A DNA stretch of 64,000 bases from Armatimonadota bacterium (GCA_027451905.1 DAIDHV010000001.1:38667-102666), one strand, 5' to 3'; positions 35,629-45,550 are shown, numbered from the stretch's first letter. Translations and numbers: made by a program. The notes: generated by a model not told the origin, from the letters alone.

Positions 35629-36924
35629 TCATAGGCTTACCGTGTCAAAAGATTGTTGATTTTGCTGCTTCCTCACCGCAAGCAGCAAAACCACTCCGCC
35701 ATAGCAAACCTTCACAATTCCAACCGCAAGCAAAACATAGGCCGCGCCAAGCACATGATACTTGGGGATCAGAAGCAAAGAAAGAACAAGGCAAAGCACA
35801 GCTCCTGGTGCTTTCCAGAGCCCTTGGAACTTCAGCTGCCTGGCCGCCGTCAACCCAGTTCCGATGACGGTTCCAAGAAAGATCATGCTTCCACTTAAAG
35901 CGACAATCGCAAACGTGTAAGGGTCTCCGGAAAAACTCTTGTTGAGGATCACGCTTAAAATGGGACCTCCCACAAAATACGCAATAACCGGAAGCAGCAA
36001 TCCAAACAGAGCACAAAGTCCAAACCCAATTTTTAAAATGTGGACAAAATCAGAAATTCTTTGCTCGCTCCAAGTTGTTCCCAATCTTGGGGCAATGGAA
36101 GTGGCAACCGCCTGAACCCCAAGTTGACCAATTGTGATGGCAAAAGAATAAGCCGCCAATTGACCTAGGAAAAGCTGTCCGGAGGGTTGCTGAGCCAGGT
36201 GCTGTCGGGGATATTGCAGAGAAAAACTATCCAAGAAAATGGAAATCGCAATCGGCGCCGATAAACCCAGCAAACTTCGGCTTATCTGCCAAGACATCCT
36301 CGGCCTGATCAATCCTTTTCCGCTTTTGCCTTCTTCAACGCTTCGATAAACTCGAGATGCGTTAGGCCAATCCCAAAGAAAGATCATTCCAATTGATGCG
36401 ATTGTGGACCCTAACACCGCAACCAGCACCGAGTGAAAAACAAGTCCGCCAATACAAAACAGCAGCAAAGAAAGGATGCCCCTAATGGACTGAGACACTC
36501 CTAAATTCTTCAGCTTTTCTTCTCTTTGATAGATGGCAAAAAACATCCAAGCCGATCGATCGCAGATGCAGCCAAACATAAAAACCATCGTGGTCCAAAA
36601 CACATAGGGATTTCCGGGAAAAGACACTAAGGTCCAAATTCCAAGACCGATGGTAACCGCAATCATCATCGCAATGCGCAAACCCAAAAAGTCTTCAAAC
36701 TTGTAGCCTTCCGCTGCCCTTCCCACGTAGATGCTGGTTAACCCAAACGCACCTAAATCTAAAAACGGCTGACTCAGGGCGCTGGCGGTTCCGTAGATTC
36801 CAAGTGCTGACTTGCCACCAGCCCCAAAAAAGTGGCCAAGAACAATTTGCATCAGGAAATTGCAGGCAGACCACACCGCAAAACCCAACAAGGTCCAGGA
36901 AATTCCTCGGCGCAAACTCATCAA
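35629..36924 (-). CDS. polysaccharide flippase (MOP/Wzx-type)
   Basis: A 431-residue membrane protein with about twelve hydrophobic helices and the loose pattern of oligosaccharide flippases: GISWTLLGFAVWSACNFLMQIVLGH-type first helix, GTASALSQPFLDLG, and repeated paired helices thereafter. It likely moves a lipid-linked sugar across the inner membrane. A GGGGGAAATTG sits before the ATG, giving a good ribosome site. First gene of a reverse-strand group with the glycosyltransferase and the GH50-like gene. Confidence 0.82.
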   Translation of the reverse strand: MMSLRRGISWTLLGFAVWSACNFLMQIVLGHFFGAGGKSALGIYGTASALSQPFLDLGAFGLTSIYVGRAAEGYKFEDFLGLRIAMMIAVTIGLGIWTLVSFPGNPYVFWTTMVFMFGCICDRSAWMFFAIYQREEKLKNLGVSQSIRGILSLLLFCIGGLVFHSVLVAVLGSTIASIGMIFLWDWPNASRVYRSVEEGKSGKGLIRPRMSWQISRSLLGLSAPIAISIFLDSFSLQYPRQHLAQQPSGQLFLGQLAAYSFAITIGQLGVQAVATSIAPRLGTTWSEQRISDFVHILKIGFGLCALFGLLLPVIAYFVGGPILSVILNKSFSGDPYTFAIVALSGSMIFLGTVIGTGLTAARQLKFQGLWKAPGAVLCLVLSLLLIPKYHVLGAAYVLLAVGIVKVCYGGVVLLLAVRKQQNQQSFDTVSL

Positions 36925-37022
36925 TTTCCCCCTGCTTTCTTTGGTCCGCTTCTGTGCATCAAATTAAGTAAGAAATCACTTTCGTGGGGCAAGGAACGGA
37001 AAATCGCAGTAAAAGATCAAAA

Positions 37023-37079
37023 TTGCCAAAGACCAACAGAAACTTGGCTAGCCGATGGACCACCCTCATATTTTGGCAA
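37023..37079. repeat. 8-bp inverted repeat in a divergent promoter region
   Basis: TTGCCAAA at 37023-37030 and TTTGGCAA at 37072-37079 in the 242-bp gap between the flippase gene and the secreted-protein gene. A GGCTAGCC palindrome lies between them. Possibly an operator; no regulator gene is nearby. Confidence 0.35.
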
Positions 37080-37166
37080 ATTCAGCCGCGATTATCCTAA
37101 GAGTCATCTGAATTTTTTGTTTTTATCACAGGAGCGTAACCTTCGCACCCCCATAAAACGTGAATA

Positions 37167-37904
37167 ATGAAGATAATGAAAAAATTACTTGCTCCGTTTG
37201 TGCTTCTGCCTGTCGCGGCTTTAGCTGCCCATCAACCTTCCTCCAAACTGCTTCATTTTCAGTACATAACCAAGCAGGGATTGGTTGTCAAACTTGCCGA
37301 CAAGGCCAAGTTGAACCTTTCTGGCCAAAATATCGAGTACCTAAGCGATGCCAAACAAACCGTGACAAAGGTGGCTGCCAATGGGGACGTTACGGTAGTG
37401 GAAGTCGACAGTAACGTGAGCATCATGGTGAACGGGTCTCCTATGCCCGGCCCCACCAACCCCTCAACAACCGCAACGATGTCCAAAGATGGGCTATTAA
37501 AGGACTTTTCTAGCGAGTCTTCCGCACCCGGATCAACAAACGACATCTCGAGTCAAACAAGGCTTTTCAACCTTACCATGTTTGCCTGGCCTAAGAACCT
37601 ATCCGTCAAGCCAGGAGAAAAGTGGGAAGTCAAAGTTCCTGCGTCAAAGAAATTAGAAACTTATCCCATTATTGCAACCTATACCGCCGAAGGCTACGAT
37701 TCAGTGGGATCTTTCAAGGCGATTAAAGTCAAGTTTTCAATCAAGGAAGATGGGATCGGGACCAATGCCTCCAGCTCGGGAGAGATGTGGATTGATGCCA
37801 AAGACGGCATGACCGACAAAGTCATTGCCAACGTTAAAGATGTCACGATGGCAGGAGCGCCCGGAACCGTTGATGGCACCCTCACCGTCATCCGACAAAG
37901 CTAA
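37167..37904 (+). CDS. secreted hypothetical protein
   Basis: A 245-residue protein with a clear signal peptide ([19 protein letters not shown]; cleavage near Ala-Ala-His). The mature part is beta-rich and has two regions: a ~90-residue N-terminal part ([15 protein letters not shown]) and a C-terminal part with [19 protein letters not shown] and [16 protein letters not shown], reminiscent of periplasmic proteins measured by conserved Trp/Gly turns (DUF6263-like). No function can be given. TAAAAC lies 7 nt before the ATG; kynA starts 11 bp after its stop, so they may be co-transcribed. Confidence 0.7.
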   Translation: MKIMKKLLAPFVLLPVAALAAHQPSSKLLHFQYITKQGLVVKLADKAKLNLSGQNIEYLSDAKQTVTKVAANGDVTVVEVDSNVSIMVNGSPMPGPTNPSTTATMSKDGLLKDFSSESSAPGSTNDISSQTRLFNLTMFAWPKNLSVKPGEKWEVKVPASKKLETYPIIATYTAEGYDSVGSFKAIKVKFSIKEDGIGTNASSSGEMWIDAKDGMTDKVIANVKDVTMAGAPGTVDGTLTVIRQS

Positions 37905-37915
37905 AAGGGCCAACA

Positions 37916-38797
37916 ATGGCCCAGTCTAAACCAAGTTCAGATTCTTCAACAAGAAGCTTTGAGCCGGAAATCCATACCGACTTTCAGAAGCGGTTAGACT
38001 ATTCCGGCTACCTTCATTTGAGCGAACTTTTCAGTGCTCAAGCTCCATTAAGCAATCCGCCCCATCACGATGAGCTTCTCTTTATTATTCAGCACCAAAC
38101 CTCCGAGCTTTGGATGAAGCTGATGATCCACGAGCTGCAAGAAGCCATAGCAAGCATTCAGGTCGATCAACTTGAACCATGTTTCAAGATTCTTGCCCGA
38201 GTCAAGCAAATTCAGAGAATGCTCTTTGAACAATGGGCAGTCTTAGAAACCCTAACTCCCAGTGAATATGCCTCATTTCGAGGGGTTTTGGGTCATGCTA
38301 GTGGATTGCAAAGCGAACAATACCGCACAATCGAGTTTCTTTTCGGAAATAAAGATTCTCAAATAATATCGGTTTTAAAGCATAACCCAGAAGCCTACAG
38401 TCGCATCACAAAATCGCTCAATGCGCCTTCCGTTTATGACGAGTTCTTAAAGTATCTTTTTCGTAAAAAGTATCTCATCCCTCCCAAGGCAGTAGACCGT
38501 GACTGGGCTATGCCCTATGATCCCTCAGTCGAAGTCAGAGAAGTTTTTCAGATGGTTTACTTAAATCCGCGAGATCATTGGAGCGTCTACGAAATGTGCG
38601 AAAAACTCATTGACGTCGATGAAGCCCAATCCCTGTGGAGATTTCGGCATATGAAAACCGTCGAGCGGATCATAGGGTTTAAGCGTGGCACCGGAGGCAG
38701 TTCAGGCGTCAGTTTCTTAAAGCAAATTGTGGACCTACACCTTTTCCCTGAATTATGGGACGTGCGCACCACAATTGGATCGGTTAGAACACGGTGA
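37916..38797 (+). CDS. kynA: tryptophan 2,3-dioxygenase
   Basis: Heme enzyme that opens the indole ring of L-tryptophan to N-formylkynurenine. 293 residues with [48 protein letters not shown] and [21 protein letters not shown], all diagnostic. AAAGGG precedes the start. It overlaps kynU by 4 nt. Arylformamidase, needed between the two steps, is not in the window. Confidence 0.96.
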   Translation: MAQSKPSSDSSTRSFEPEIHTDFQKRLDYSGYLHLSELFSAQAPLSNPPHHDELLFIIQHQTSELWMKLMIHELQEAIASIQVDQLEPCFKILARVKQIQRMLFEQWAVLETLTPSEYASFRGVLGHASGLQSEQYRTIEFLFGNKDSQIISVLKHNPEAYSRITKSLNAPSVYDEFLKYLFRKKYLIPPKAVDRDWAMPYDPSVEVREVFQMVYLNPRDHWSVYEMCEKLIDVDEAQSLWRFRHMKTVERIIGFKRGTGGSSGVSFLKQIVDLHLFPELWDVRTTIGSVRTR

Positions 38798-40017
38798 GCC
38801 CTTCCCACAGAAATCTAACTGAGGAGTACTTAAAAGAGGAAGTTTTTTCCAAATTTCAGAACTCTTTACAGAGAGATCAAAGGCAAAACCTGATCTACCT
38901 TGCCAACCATTCGCTGGGCAGGCAGTTAGACCAAACTCCAGCGGATATTGCCGAGGGCCTTGCCGTGTGGAGGGATCACATGGAAAACTCATGGTCCGAT
39001 TCGCATTGGATGGGTGAGTTGAGAAACTTCCAATCAAAGATTGCCCAAATCGTTGGTGCCTCATCGCCGGGTTCAATCATCCCTAAAAGTTCAGCCGGCC
39101 AAGGATTGCGCGCCGTTCTTAACGCCAACTGGGTTGGAAAGACACTCAAAGTTGTAACCACCTCAGTTGAATTTGATAGCGCAGATACCATTCTAAAGGC
39201 CTATGAAAGGGCGGGGCTGATCGAGGTGACTTGGATTCCACCCACTCGCACAAGCCAAGGGGTATCCCTGCTGGATGAAGAGGATATTGCCAAAGCAATC
39301 AGCAAAGGATGCGATGTGGTTTGCCTTTCTCATGTTTACTTTCAAACTGGCCAGTTGTTAACAAGGGTCAAAGAACTTACCAATCTAGCCCACCAGTTAG
39401 GGGCGATCGTTTTGCTGGACGTCTATCACAGCGCGGGATGCGTTCCGTTGACCCTAACCGAACTAGATGTTGATTTTGCAGTCGGCGGCTGCTACAAGTA
39501 TCTGCGGGGCGGACCTGGAACCGGCTTTTTGTACGTCAATCCTCTTTCAAGAGCCCTTGAAAACCCTCCTCTTGATGTAGGCTGGTTTGCCTTAAAAATG
39601 CCATTTCAGTTTGAAAGGTCTCCGGTTTTAGAACTGGCAGATGGACCAAATGCCTGGATGGAATCAACCTTTCCTGCCTTGATTTCCTATCAAGCGCGTG
39701 CTGGGTTAGAATTAGTCACTCAAGTAACCGTCGCCGCTATTCGCGAGCACAGCTTAAGCCAACAATCCCTCCTGCGCGCCGCCCTCAAAGACCAAGGCGT
39801 GCCTGTATTTGAGCCGTCAGACCCGACCGAGTTCGGCGCCTTCACTTTAGTTGTCCATCCCAGGGCAAAACAGCTGGAATCACTCCTTAAAGCCCACGGG
39901 GTGATCGCTGATTCTAGAGGTCCCTATCTGCGCATCTGCCCTGACCTTCTTACCACTAATGAAGAGATCGCGATGGCGGCAAAGAAGCTAAAAGTGAGCC
40001 TTCAATCTCTTGAATAG
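38794..40017 (+). CDS. kynU: kynureninase
   Basis: PLP enzyme that cleaves kynurenine to anthranilate and alanine. 407 residues; [19 protein letters not shown] contains the cofactor Lys235, with YHSAGCVPL upstream holding the Asp/His region. Starts at GTG in the kynA stop (GTGA). Together the two genes form a tryptophan-catabolic pair. Confidence 0.95.
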   Translation: MSPSHRNLTEEYLKEEVFSKFQNSLQRDQRQNLIYLANHSLGRQLDQTPADIAEGLAVWRDHMENSWSDSHWMGELRNFQSKIAQIVGASSPGSIIPKSSAGQGLRAVLNANWVGKTLKVVTTSVEFDSADTILKAYERAGLIEVTWIPPTRTSQGVSLLDEEDIAKAISKGCDVVCLSHVYFQTGQLLTRVKELTNLAHQLGAIVLLDVYHSAGCVPLTLTELDVDFAVGGCYKYLRGGPGTGFLYVNPLSRALENPPLDVGWFALKMPFQFERSPVLELADGPNAWMESTFPALISYQARAGLELVTQVTVAAIREHSLSQQSLLRAALKDQGVPVFEPSDPTEFGAFTLVVHPRAKQLESLLKAHGVIADSRGPYLRICPDLLTTNEEIAMAAKKLKVSLQSLE

Positions 40018-40026
40018 AAAGGCTTT

Positions 40027-40044
40027 GGGGCCACTCTTAGCCCC
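40027..40044. terminator. short stem-loop between kynU and the alpha-galactosidase gene
   Basis: GGGGC (40027-40031) with GCCCC (40040-40044), 8-nt loop, in the 49-bp convergent gap. Weak and without a T-run. Confidence 0.3.
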
Positions 40045-40066
40045 TATTGATGGCTTAACAAAAACC

Positions 40067-41389
40067 TCACTTTTTGGTTCGAGAAAGAAATGCCATAAAT
40101 GACCCGTGGGCAGGCAGTTGAATCGAAAAATGGCCAACTGCGACCCCTAGATTTCTTCTCTGCCAAACGTCTCTAACCAGAACCGGAGATCCATCCGAGG
40201 TGAACTGGATTGTGGCTTGATACGGTTTGTTGGTCAAGTTGAAAGCCGCAAAGTACTGGCCGACATTGCCGGCTGCAGGCGCGGTCCAAACTGGGTAGTC
40301 ACCACCCCGAACTTCAACCGGTGTACCTTCCGTTTGATCTGCTTTCAAAACTTCCGGATTCGTGATCAAGCGGATCGTTGCATCAGAAGACTTCGTCAGA
40401 TCTCCCCCAAACATTAAGGGAGATTTGGTGATGCACCAAAGGGTCATCAGAGTTCTTTGCTCAACCGTGGTCAGCCTGCAATTTGTGTTCCAGGGTCCTG
40501 TATTGGGACCATATTCGCGCAACATTCCCAAGGGTAGCATGTCCAAATCTGGCCAGTGCCCAGGGCTACGGTAAGAAACCCATCTGCGCGCGACCGAAAA
40601 AGCATGATGAAGCTGGGGCCATGTATCCCACATATCTCCAAGCAGCCTCCACATGTTTGCCTTAGTAGAAACATCTTCCGCTTCCGAAACCGGAGTTTCT
40701 CCAGGTGAAAGGCTTAGGATGATCTTGCGTCCGCACTGCTGAATGGCCCTCCGGTATCCGGCAATGGTTGCCGTGTGGTAAGGGTTTGTCATATCGTCAA
40801 CTTTCACAAAATCTACCCCCCAGCTAGCATATTGCCGAAACAGGCTGTTGAGATAGGCCTGGGAAGCAGGCTGACTCATATTGAGAGAGTCCATCAGATT
40901 CAGCCATGAACATCGGTTATCAGAGGAAGCTGCATCCCCCGCATGGTAGCCAGAACCTTCAATGGGATCGTTTTGGCTTACCGCCTGGGCGGGGATTCCT
41001 CTCATCAAGTGGATTCCAAACTTCAATCCCATCCTATGGATTTCTGATGCCAGTTTCTTAAATCCGTCGCCGTCGGCCGCGCTCGGAAATCGAAGCGGAT
41101 CGGGCTGAGGCCTTCCCCACTTGTCTAGGCTCATGGATGGCTCAAAGCTGTCATTTTGGTTATAAGCAAAACCCGCTTCTTTCTTAGGCATGTACCAAGC
41201 ATAATCCACCACAACGTAGTTCCAGCCGTACTGTTTCAGGTGAGCAGCCATAAACCTAGCGTTGGCTAGAACTTGCCTTTCAGTAACCGCATAACTAAAG
41301 CAGTCGTAACTATTCCAGCCCATTGGCGGGGCTGGTGAAACGGATGGAGCGGAAAAAGAAGCAATCGTTGCGATAAGAAGACCTAGCAT
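40067..41389 (-). CDS. secreted GH27 alpha-galactosidase-like glycoside hydrolase
   Basis: About 440 residues. A signal peptide (LGLLIATIASFSAPSVSP) precedes PPMGWNSYDCF, the classic GH27 entry, then YVVVDYAWY, GLKFGIHLMRGIP, the nucleophile Asp in DFVKVDD and the acid/base Asp near LGDMWDTW. It likely removes terminal alpha-galactose from plant or algal sugars; other GH27 activities such as alpha-N-acetylgalactosaminidase cannot be excluded. Start at 41389 is chosen over an upstream frame (to 41551) because the signal peptide begins there and TATAGT lies 7 nt before it. Confidence 0.88.
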   Translation of the reverse strand: MLGLLIATIASFSAPSVSPAPPMGWNSYDCFSYAVTERQVLANARFMAAHLKQYGWNYVVVDYAWYMPKKEAGFAYNQNDSFEPSMSLDKWGRPQPDPLRFPSAADGDGFKKLASEIHRMGLKFGIHLMRGIPAQAVSQNDPIEGSGYHAGDAASSDNRCSWLNLMDSLNMSQPASQAYLNSLFRQYASWGVDFVKVDDMTNPYHTATIAGYRRAIQQCGRKIILSLSPGETPVSEAEDVSTKANMWRLLGDMWDTWPQLHHAFSVARRWVSYRSPGHWPDLDMLPLGMLREYGPNTGPWNTNCRLTTVEQRTLMTLWCITKSPLMFGGDLTKSSDATIRLITNPEVLKADQTEGTPVEVRGGDYPVWTAPAAGNVGQYFAAFNLTNKPYQATIQFTSDGSPVLVRDVWQRRNLGVAVGHFSIQLPAHGSFMAFLSRTKK

Positions 41390-41402
41390 CTTATTTACTA
41401 TA
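41387..41402 (-). promoter_or_regulatory. leaderless-type -10 element (TATAGT) for the GH27 gene
   Basis: On the reverse strand TATAGT occupies 41397-41402, followed by 7 nt and the start codon at 41389-41387. It is back to back with the -10 of the divergent gene at 41432. Confidence 0.55.
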
Positions 41403-41431
41403 TCGGTTTTGCAGGTATTTGATGAGAGGAC

Positions 41432-41447
41432 TATACTTTGGAAAATG
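41432..41447 (+). promoter_or_regulatory. leaderless-type -10 element (TATACT) for the 144-aa protein gene
   Basis: TATACT at 41432-41437, 7 nt, then ATG at 41445. TTGCAG at 41409-41414 is 17 bp upstream and may be a weak -35. Confidence 0.6.
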
Positions 41448-41879
41448 GAGCACGATCCACCTGCCTTAGAATTCGCCCACCGCCTTTGTGGAGGAACTTG
41501 GAAGCTTGTCCAAAGCAAAATCGAAGCAGAATTTCGATTTTCCAAGGCCATGGACGGGCTGATCGTTGAAGGTCACGGCATTGTGTCCGCCAATGAAAAC
41601 ACTATGAGAGTTTTCTCAAGATTTGGCTGGGACCCTGGCGAGAGGTCAGTTTATTACCTGGATATGCACAATAATGACTGCGTTTACTTTGGCCACGTAA
41701 ACATGATAGACGGTATTTGGATCAATCACTTTAAGGCCCTTGTTGGCTCGCCGGCCGAATTTATTCAGGAAGCAACCCTGCCTGGTAGCCACTTGCTGGA
41801 CAGTCACCTCTACAGCGTCGGCGAGAATGGAACCAAAAACTTAGTTGAGCACATGATTTTTCACCGACACCTTGATTAG
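41445..41879 (+). CDS. small soluble protein, DUF1579-like
   Basis: A 144-residue cytoplasmic protein, mostly beta, with LCGGTWKL, VEGHGIVSANENTMRVFSRF and VYYLDMHNNDCVYFGHV. The strand rhythm and the opening phrase resemble the DUF1579/lipocalin-like proteins that bind small ligands; the match is tentative. Start at 41445 is supported by TATACT 7 nt upstream, against a longer frame from 41409. Divergent from the GH27 gene. Confidence 0.6.
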   Translation: MEHDPPALEFAHRLCGGTWKLVQSKIEAEFRFSKAMDGLIVEGHGIVSANENTMRVFSRFGWDPGERSVYYLDMHNNDCVYFGHVNMIDGIWINHFKALVGSPAEFIQEATLPGSHLLDSHLYSVGENGTKNLVEHMIFHRHLD

Positions 41880-41919
41880 CTCACCAAGAATACAGAAGTT
41901 CAAGGCTCATCTATGATCC

Positions 41920-42744
41920 CTAGCAAAACATAAGCCTTTGCACAACTTCAACCGTTTGCCTAGACTCTTTGACGTCATGAGTGCGAATGATTTTTGCCCC
42001 TCGAAGCTGAGAAACAACCTGCAGCGCCAGGGAACCTGGCAATCTTTGATCAACCGGCAAGGGGATTCCTTCGACAGATCTTAAGATTTGCCCAATTGAG
42101 CTCTTACGGCTGACTCCAACAACAACCGGCAAACCTAATTCCACAAAGGCATCCAAATGTGAGATCAGCTGCAAGTTGTGGTCTACCGTCTTTCCAAACC
42201 CAAATCCGGGATCAATCCAAATGTCGTCCCTGTTTACACCAGACTGTGTGCATTCATCAACCTTTTGCATGAAAAGCTGCTTGACTTCGGCAACAACATC
42301 CTGATATGTGGGATTGAGCTGCATAACATCAGGAGTCCCTTGGGAGTGCATGATGCAGATCTTTACCTTTTGGCTTGCCACAACTTCCGCCATTTTTGGA
42401 TCGCTCAAAGTGGAGACATCATTGACAATTTCTGCCCCTTCCCCTATTGCGGCAAGGGCAACCGATGCTTTTCTTGTATCAATCGAGGCCGGAATGCGTA
42501 ACTTGGCAAGCCCCTTGATGACGGGCAAGACTCGGCAAAGTTCTTCGGCTTCGTGGACGGTTTCCGCACCGGGCCGTGTTGATTCTCCGCCAACATCAAT
42601 AAGGTCTGCGCCATTTTCCATCATGCTTTCGGCAGCGGAAAGGGCCAACTCCAAGGTTGGGTACTTCCCTCCATCAGAAAAAGAATCAGGGGTCACATTC
42701 AAGACCCCCATAATTGCGGGGCGCAGGTTAGGTAACGAAAACAT
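41920..42744 (-). CDS. folP: dihydropteroate synthase
   Basis: Joins p-aminobenzoate to dihydropterin pyrophosphate in folate synthesis; target of sulfonamides. 274 residues with IMGVLNVTPDSFSDGG, the loop GADLIDVGGESTRPGA, and VGVSRKSSIGQIL. Last gene of the AKR-ACT-lysC-folP reverse operon; its ATG overlaps the lysC stop by one base. Confidence 0.95.
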   Translation of the reverse strand: MFSLPNLRPAIMGVLNVTPDSFSDGGKYPTLELALSAAESMMENGADLIDVGGESTRPGAETVHEAEELCRVLPVIKGLAKLRIPASIDTRKASVALAAIGEGAEIVNDVSTLSDPKMAEVVASQKVKICIMHSQGTPDVMQLNPTYQDVVAEVKQLFMQKVDECTQSGVNRDDIWIDPGFGFGKTVDHNLQLISHLDAFVELGLPVVVGVSRKSSIGQILRSVEGIPLPVDQRLPGSLALQVVSQLRGAKIIRTHDVKESRQTVEVVQRLMFC

Positions 42745-44099
42745 TAGTTCAAATCGTGCAGCCCAAAGCGATCATGAAGCAATGAGACCGCTCTTCGAGT
42801 GTCAGATTCGGGGATGAGAACAGACAAAGAAAAGTCACTGTCTGCAGTTTGCAACACATTGATCTGCTTCTCATGCAGAACCGTCAAAACCCGCAGAAAG
42901 AGCCCTGGCTGCTGCAGATACTCGTGCCCCACCAAACTCACCATGGTGCAGGCTTCGGTTAAACTTGCCGTGACTCGGATGACGGGGCCAAGCCCCTCGA
43001 GCAAGGTGGCTTGGGTTTCGACTTCTTTCGATGGCTCTTTCCCAATTTGGAATAGATAGACCTTCTCGACGCCTTTAACTCCCTGTGGAATCACCAATCC
43101 ATCAAAAACATCCTGAACCACCGGATATTGATCGCGAGGAACCGCAAAACCAGTGCTGGTGGGACCTAAATTCAGCATAAAGAGACCCACCCCGTACTTT
43201 GCCAAGGTCCCATAGATCTGCCCTTCGATCAAAACTCGGTCGGGTTCGGCAACTTGGGCAAGGTCAAATTGAAGATAGACAAGCTTGCCGGTGTGGGTCA
43301 CTCCTGTGACCCTCCTGCCCGGAAATTGATCCCTACCTACAACTTCGGTGCCCTCATCATCGGTGAATGTGTTCTTGATCCACAAAGGAATCTGAAAGTG
43401 CATGGCAATTTCGGCTGCGCGAGGATGGACGACTTTGGCACCGAGGTGAGCGATCTCTGCCACTTCATCATAGGTGACCTTCCTTAAAGTCGGCGCTTCC
43501 TTTACGTAATCTGGATCAGCAGATTTCACTCCGTCAACATCGGTATAGATTTCCACTGCATCTGCCTTGAGGGCTGCCCCAAGCGCAGACGCGGTTGTGT
43601 CGCTTCCGCCTCGTCCTAGGGTGGTTAGCTCCCCTCCCGGGCCTGGGTCCATGCCAACAAACACGCCCTGAAAGCCACAAACAACCGGTATGTAGCCAGA
43701 TTGCAAGCTTTTGTGAAGGCTTACTGGATTGATGCCAACAATTCGAGCGTTATTGTAAATTCCGTCCGTGCGGATGCCGGCTTGGCCACCCCGAAATGTT
43801 TGGGCTGGATGTCCAAAAGTCTTGAGAGTGTGAGCAAAAATGACGGCGGACATGATCTCGCCGCAGGCAGCCATAAGGTCTGCCTCTCTGGGATCTGGAG
43901 CAACATTGGGGTCTATTTCATTTAAAAGCTGAAGCAATGTATCGGTGGCGTAAGGTGCCCCTTTTCTGCCGATCGCGCTCACGACCACCACCGGCATGTA
44001 TCCTTGCTCTTTTGTGCTGATGACTCGCAGAACGCTGGTTGCTCGGCTCTCTGGTGTTGCCACACTTGTGCCACCAAACTTCATGACTTTGATTTTCAT
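42744..44099 (-). CDS. lysC: aspartate kinase
   Basis: First step from aspartate to lysine, threonine and methionine. 451 residues; N-terminal kinase domain with VMKFGGTSVATPESR, TLGRGGSDTTASALGAAL and VDGVKSADPDYV; two C-terminal ACT domains (VYLFQIG ... CTMVSLVGHEYL). Start overlaps the upstream ACT gene by 4 nt. Feedback inhibition through ACT is family knowledge; the effector is unknown. Confidence 0.94.
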   Translation of the reverse strand: MKIKVMKFGGTSVATPESRATSVLRVISTKEQGYMPVVVVSAIGRKGAPYATDTLLQLLNEIDPNVAPDPREADLMAACGEIMSAVIFAHTLKTFGHPAQTFRGGQAGIRTDGIYNNARIVGINPVSLHKSLQSGYIPVVCGFQGVFVGMDPGPGGELTTLGRGGSDTTASALGAALKADAVEIYTDVDGVKSADPDYVKEAPTLRKVTYDEVAEIAHLGAKVVHPRAAEIAMHFQIPLWIKNTFTDDEGTEVVGRDQFPGRRVTGVTHTGKLVYLQFDLAQVAEPDRVLIEGQIYGTLAKYGVGLFMLNLGPTSTGFAVPRDQYPVVQDVFDGLVIPQGVKGVEKVYLFQIGKEPSKEVETQATLLEGLGPVIRVTASLTEACTMVSLVGHEYLQQPGLFLRVLTVLHEKQINVLQTADSDFSLSVLIPESDTRRAVSLLHDRFGLHDLN

Positions 44100-44581
44100 C
44101 GTCTGCCACCCGCTTCTGAATCAACAAGGTCTTTCTCTAAACAATCCTTCAAATCGTCGGCATGCTCGCTTAGGGTCACCAAAAGCATCCTATCGTGCAT
44201 GTCCGAAATGTGCTCAATTGCCTTTCCCGAGCGAATCGCCTCTTGCACGACTTCTGCAATCAATCCTTCTTCATCTCTCATGTTCACCGCGTAAACTAAA
44301 ACCACGCTTCTGCCAGTTGCAACTGCGTAATCAGCATGAGAACTTTTCAGAGCCCTTGCCGCAACCTCGCTTTGCCCCTCTGTAATCAGGCAACTGAACC
44401 CATCGGGGGTCAATTTGAGAAAGTCAATCGAGATGTCGGCGTCCGAAATGGCTCGAAGCAGTTTTAGCCTGCCCTCCATAATTGGCTCCTTCAAGCTACG
44501 AACATGAACCTGGGCAAAACCTGCCCGGACTTCTACGCGGCTTACACCACGCGTCTTTTCGAAACCCGTTTCTTGCGCCAT
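44096..44581 (-). CDS. ACT-domain protein, probable aspartate kinase regulatory subunit
   Basis: A 161-residue protein made of two ACT-like repeats: RVEVRAGFAQVHVR to ITEGQSEVAARAL, and VVLVYAVNMRDEEGLIAEVV to MLLVTLSEHADDL. It has no catalytic domain. It overlaps lysC by 4 nt and so is made in step with it. It may bind amino acids and modulate LysC in trans, like the beta subunits of some aspartate kinases, but here it is a separate gene and LysC has its own ACT pair. Confidence 0.7.
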   Translation of the reverse strand: MAQETGFEKTRGVSRVEVRAGFAQVHVRSLKEPIMEGRLKLLRAISDADISIDFLKLTPDGFSCLITEGQSEVAARALKSSHADYAVATGRSVVLVYAVNMRDEEGLIAEVVQEAIRSGKAIEHISDMHDRMLLVTLSEHADDLKDCLEKDLVDSEAGGRR

Positions 44582-44584
44582 CGG

Positions 44585-45550
44585 TTAAGCTGAATCCAGT
44601 GACCCATCCAAAATGGCACGCGACTTTTCCCAAACATCATCCCCAAAGAGAAGACCAGAAGCCTTGACGTTTTGCTGAACCTGACCTGGGTTAGAAGCCC
44701 CGATGATCACGGAACTTATATTGCTTTTTCTGAGGCACCATGCCAGGGCAAACTCAGCTAAATCGGTGCCCAAAGACTCCGCGTACTTTTTGAGCTTCTG
44801 AACACGACTCAAAACTGCATCCTCCAGGTATGGCTTCATGAACTGGTTCGAAGTATCATCTGCCGCCCTTGTCCCCTGAGGCGGAGCGCTATTGGGCAGA
44901 TACTTGCCAGTGAGGACACCCTGAGCCAACGGAGAGAAAACAACCTGACCTAATCCGTACTGCTCAGAAACGGGAATAACGTGCTGTTCGATTTCTGGCG
45001 TGAGCATAGAGTAGCGGGGCTGATTGGAACTTGGGGCGATCCCACCAATTTCTTTGCTGATATGAACAGCGGAAGCAATCTGCTGGGCATTCCATTCACT
45101 GACACCCCAATAGAGCACCTTCCCTTGCCTCACAAGATCGGAAATTGCAGAAACCGTCTCATCAATCGGAGTCTCCGCGTCAAACCGATGAAACTGCATC
45201 AAATCGATGTAGTCCAGTTCAAGACGCTTCAGGGAGCTGTGCACAGACTCAAAAATATGCTTCCGTGAGAGGCCACGATCATTGGGGGCTTCACTCATTG
45301 GGAAAAAGCATTTGGTGGCAATCACAAGGTCTTCCCTTCGAATCCCTTTGATTGCCTTTGCCAAAGATAATTCGGCCTGGCCGCGGTGATAAACGTCGGC
45401 GGTGTCAAAAAAGTTGACGCCTAGGTCAAAGGCTGTTTTCACAATCTCTTGTGTGGTTGAATCATCAATGGACCGCCCGTGAGTGAGCCAGCCGCCAACT
45501 GACACCTCGCTGACTCGGATGCCATATCTTCCCAATTTTCGATAGTTCAT
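44585..45550 (-). CDS. aldo-keto reductase
   Basis: A 321-residue NADPH-dependent oxidoreductase similar to the voltage-gated potassium channel beta-subunit/YghZ group. The tetrad is visible: Asp and Tyr in FFDTADVYHRG, Lys in VIATKCFF, His in LMQFHRFD. Substrate unknown. TAACCT lies 6 nt before the ATG; the ACT gene begins 3 bp after its stop. Confidence 0.9.
   Translation of the reverse strand: MNYRKLGRYGIRVSEVSVGGWLTHGRSIDDSTTQEIVKTAFDLGVNFFDTADVYHRGQAELSLAKAIKGIRREDLVIATKCFFPMSEAPNDRGLSRKHIFESVHSSLKRLELDYIDLMQFHRFDAETPIDETVSAISDLVRQGKVLYWGVSEWNAQQIASAVHISKEIGGIAPSSNQPRYSMLTPEIEQHVIPVSEQYGLGQVVFSPLAQGVLTGKYLPNSAPPQGTRAADDTSNQFMKPYLEDAVLSRVQKLKKYAESLGTDLAEFALAWCLRKSNISSVIIGASNPGQVQQNVKASGLLFGDDVWEKSRAILDGSLDSA

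Noticed and set aside
41409-41444. Longer N-terminus for the 144-aa protein
   Set aside because: The upstream codons contain the TATACT -10 element, which sits exactly 7 nt before the chosen ATG.
41390-41551. 54-residue N-terminal extension of the alpha-galactosidase
   Set aside because: It overlaps the divergent gene and its promoter; the signal peptide starts at 41389.
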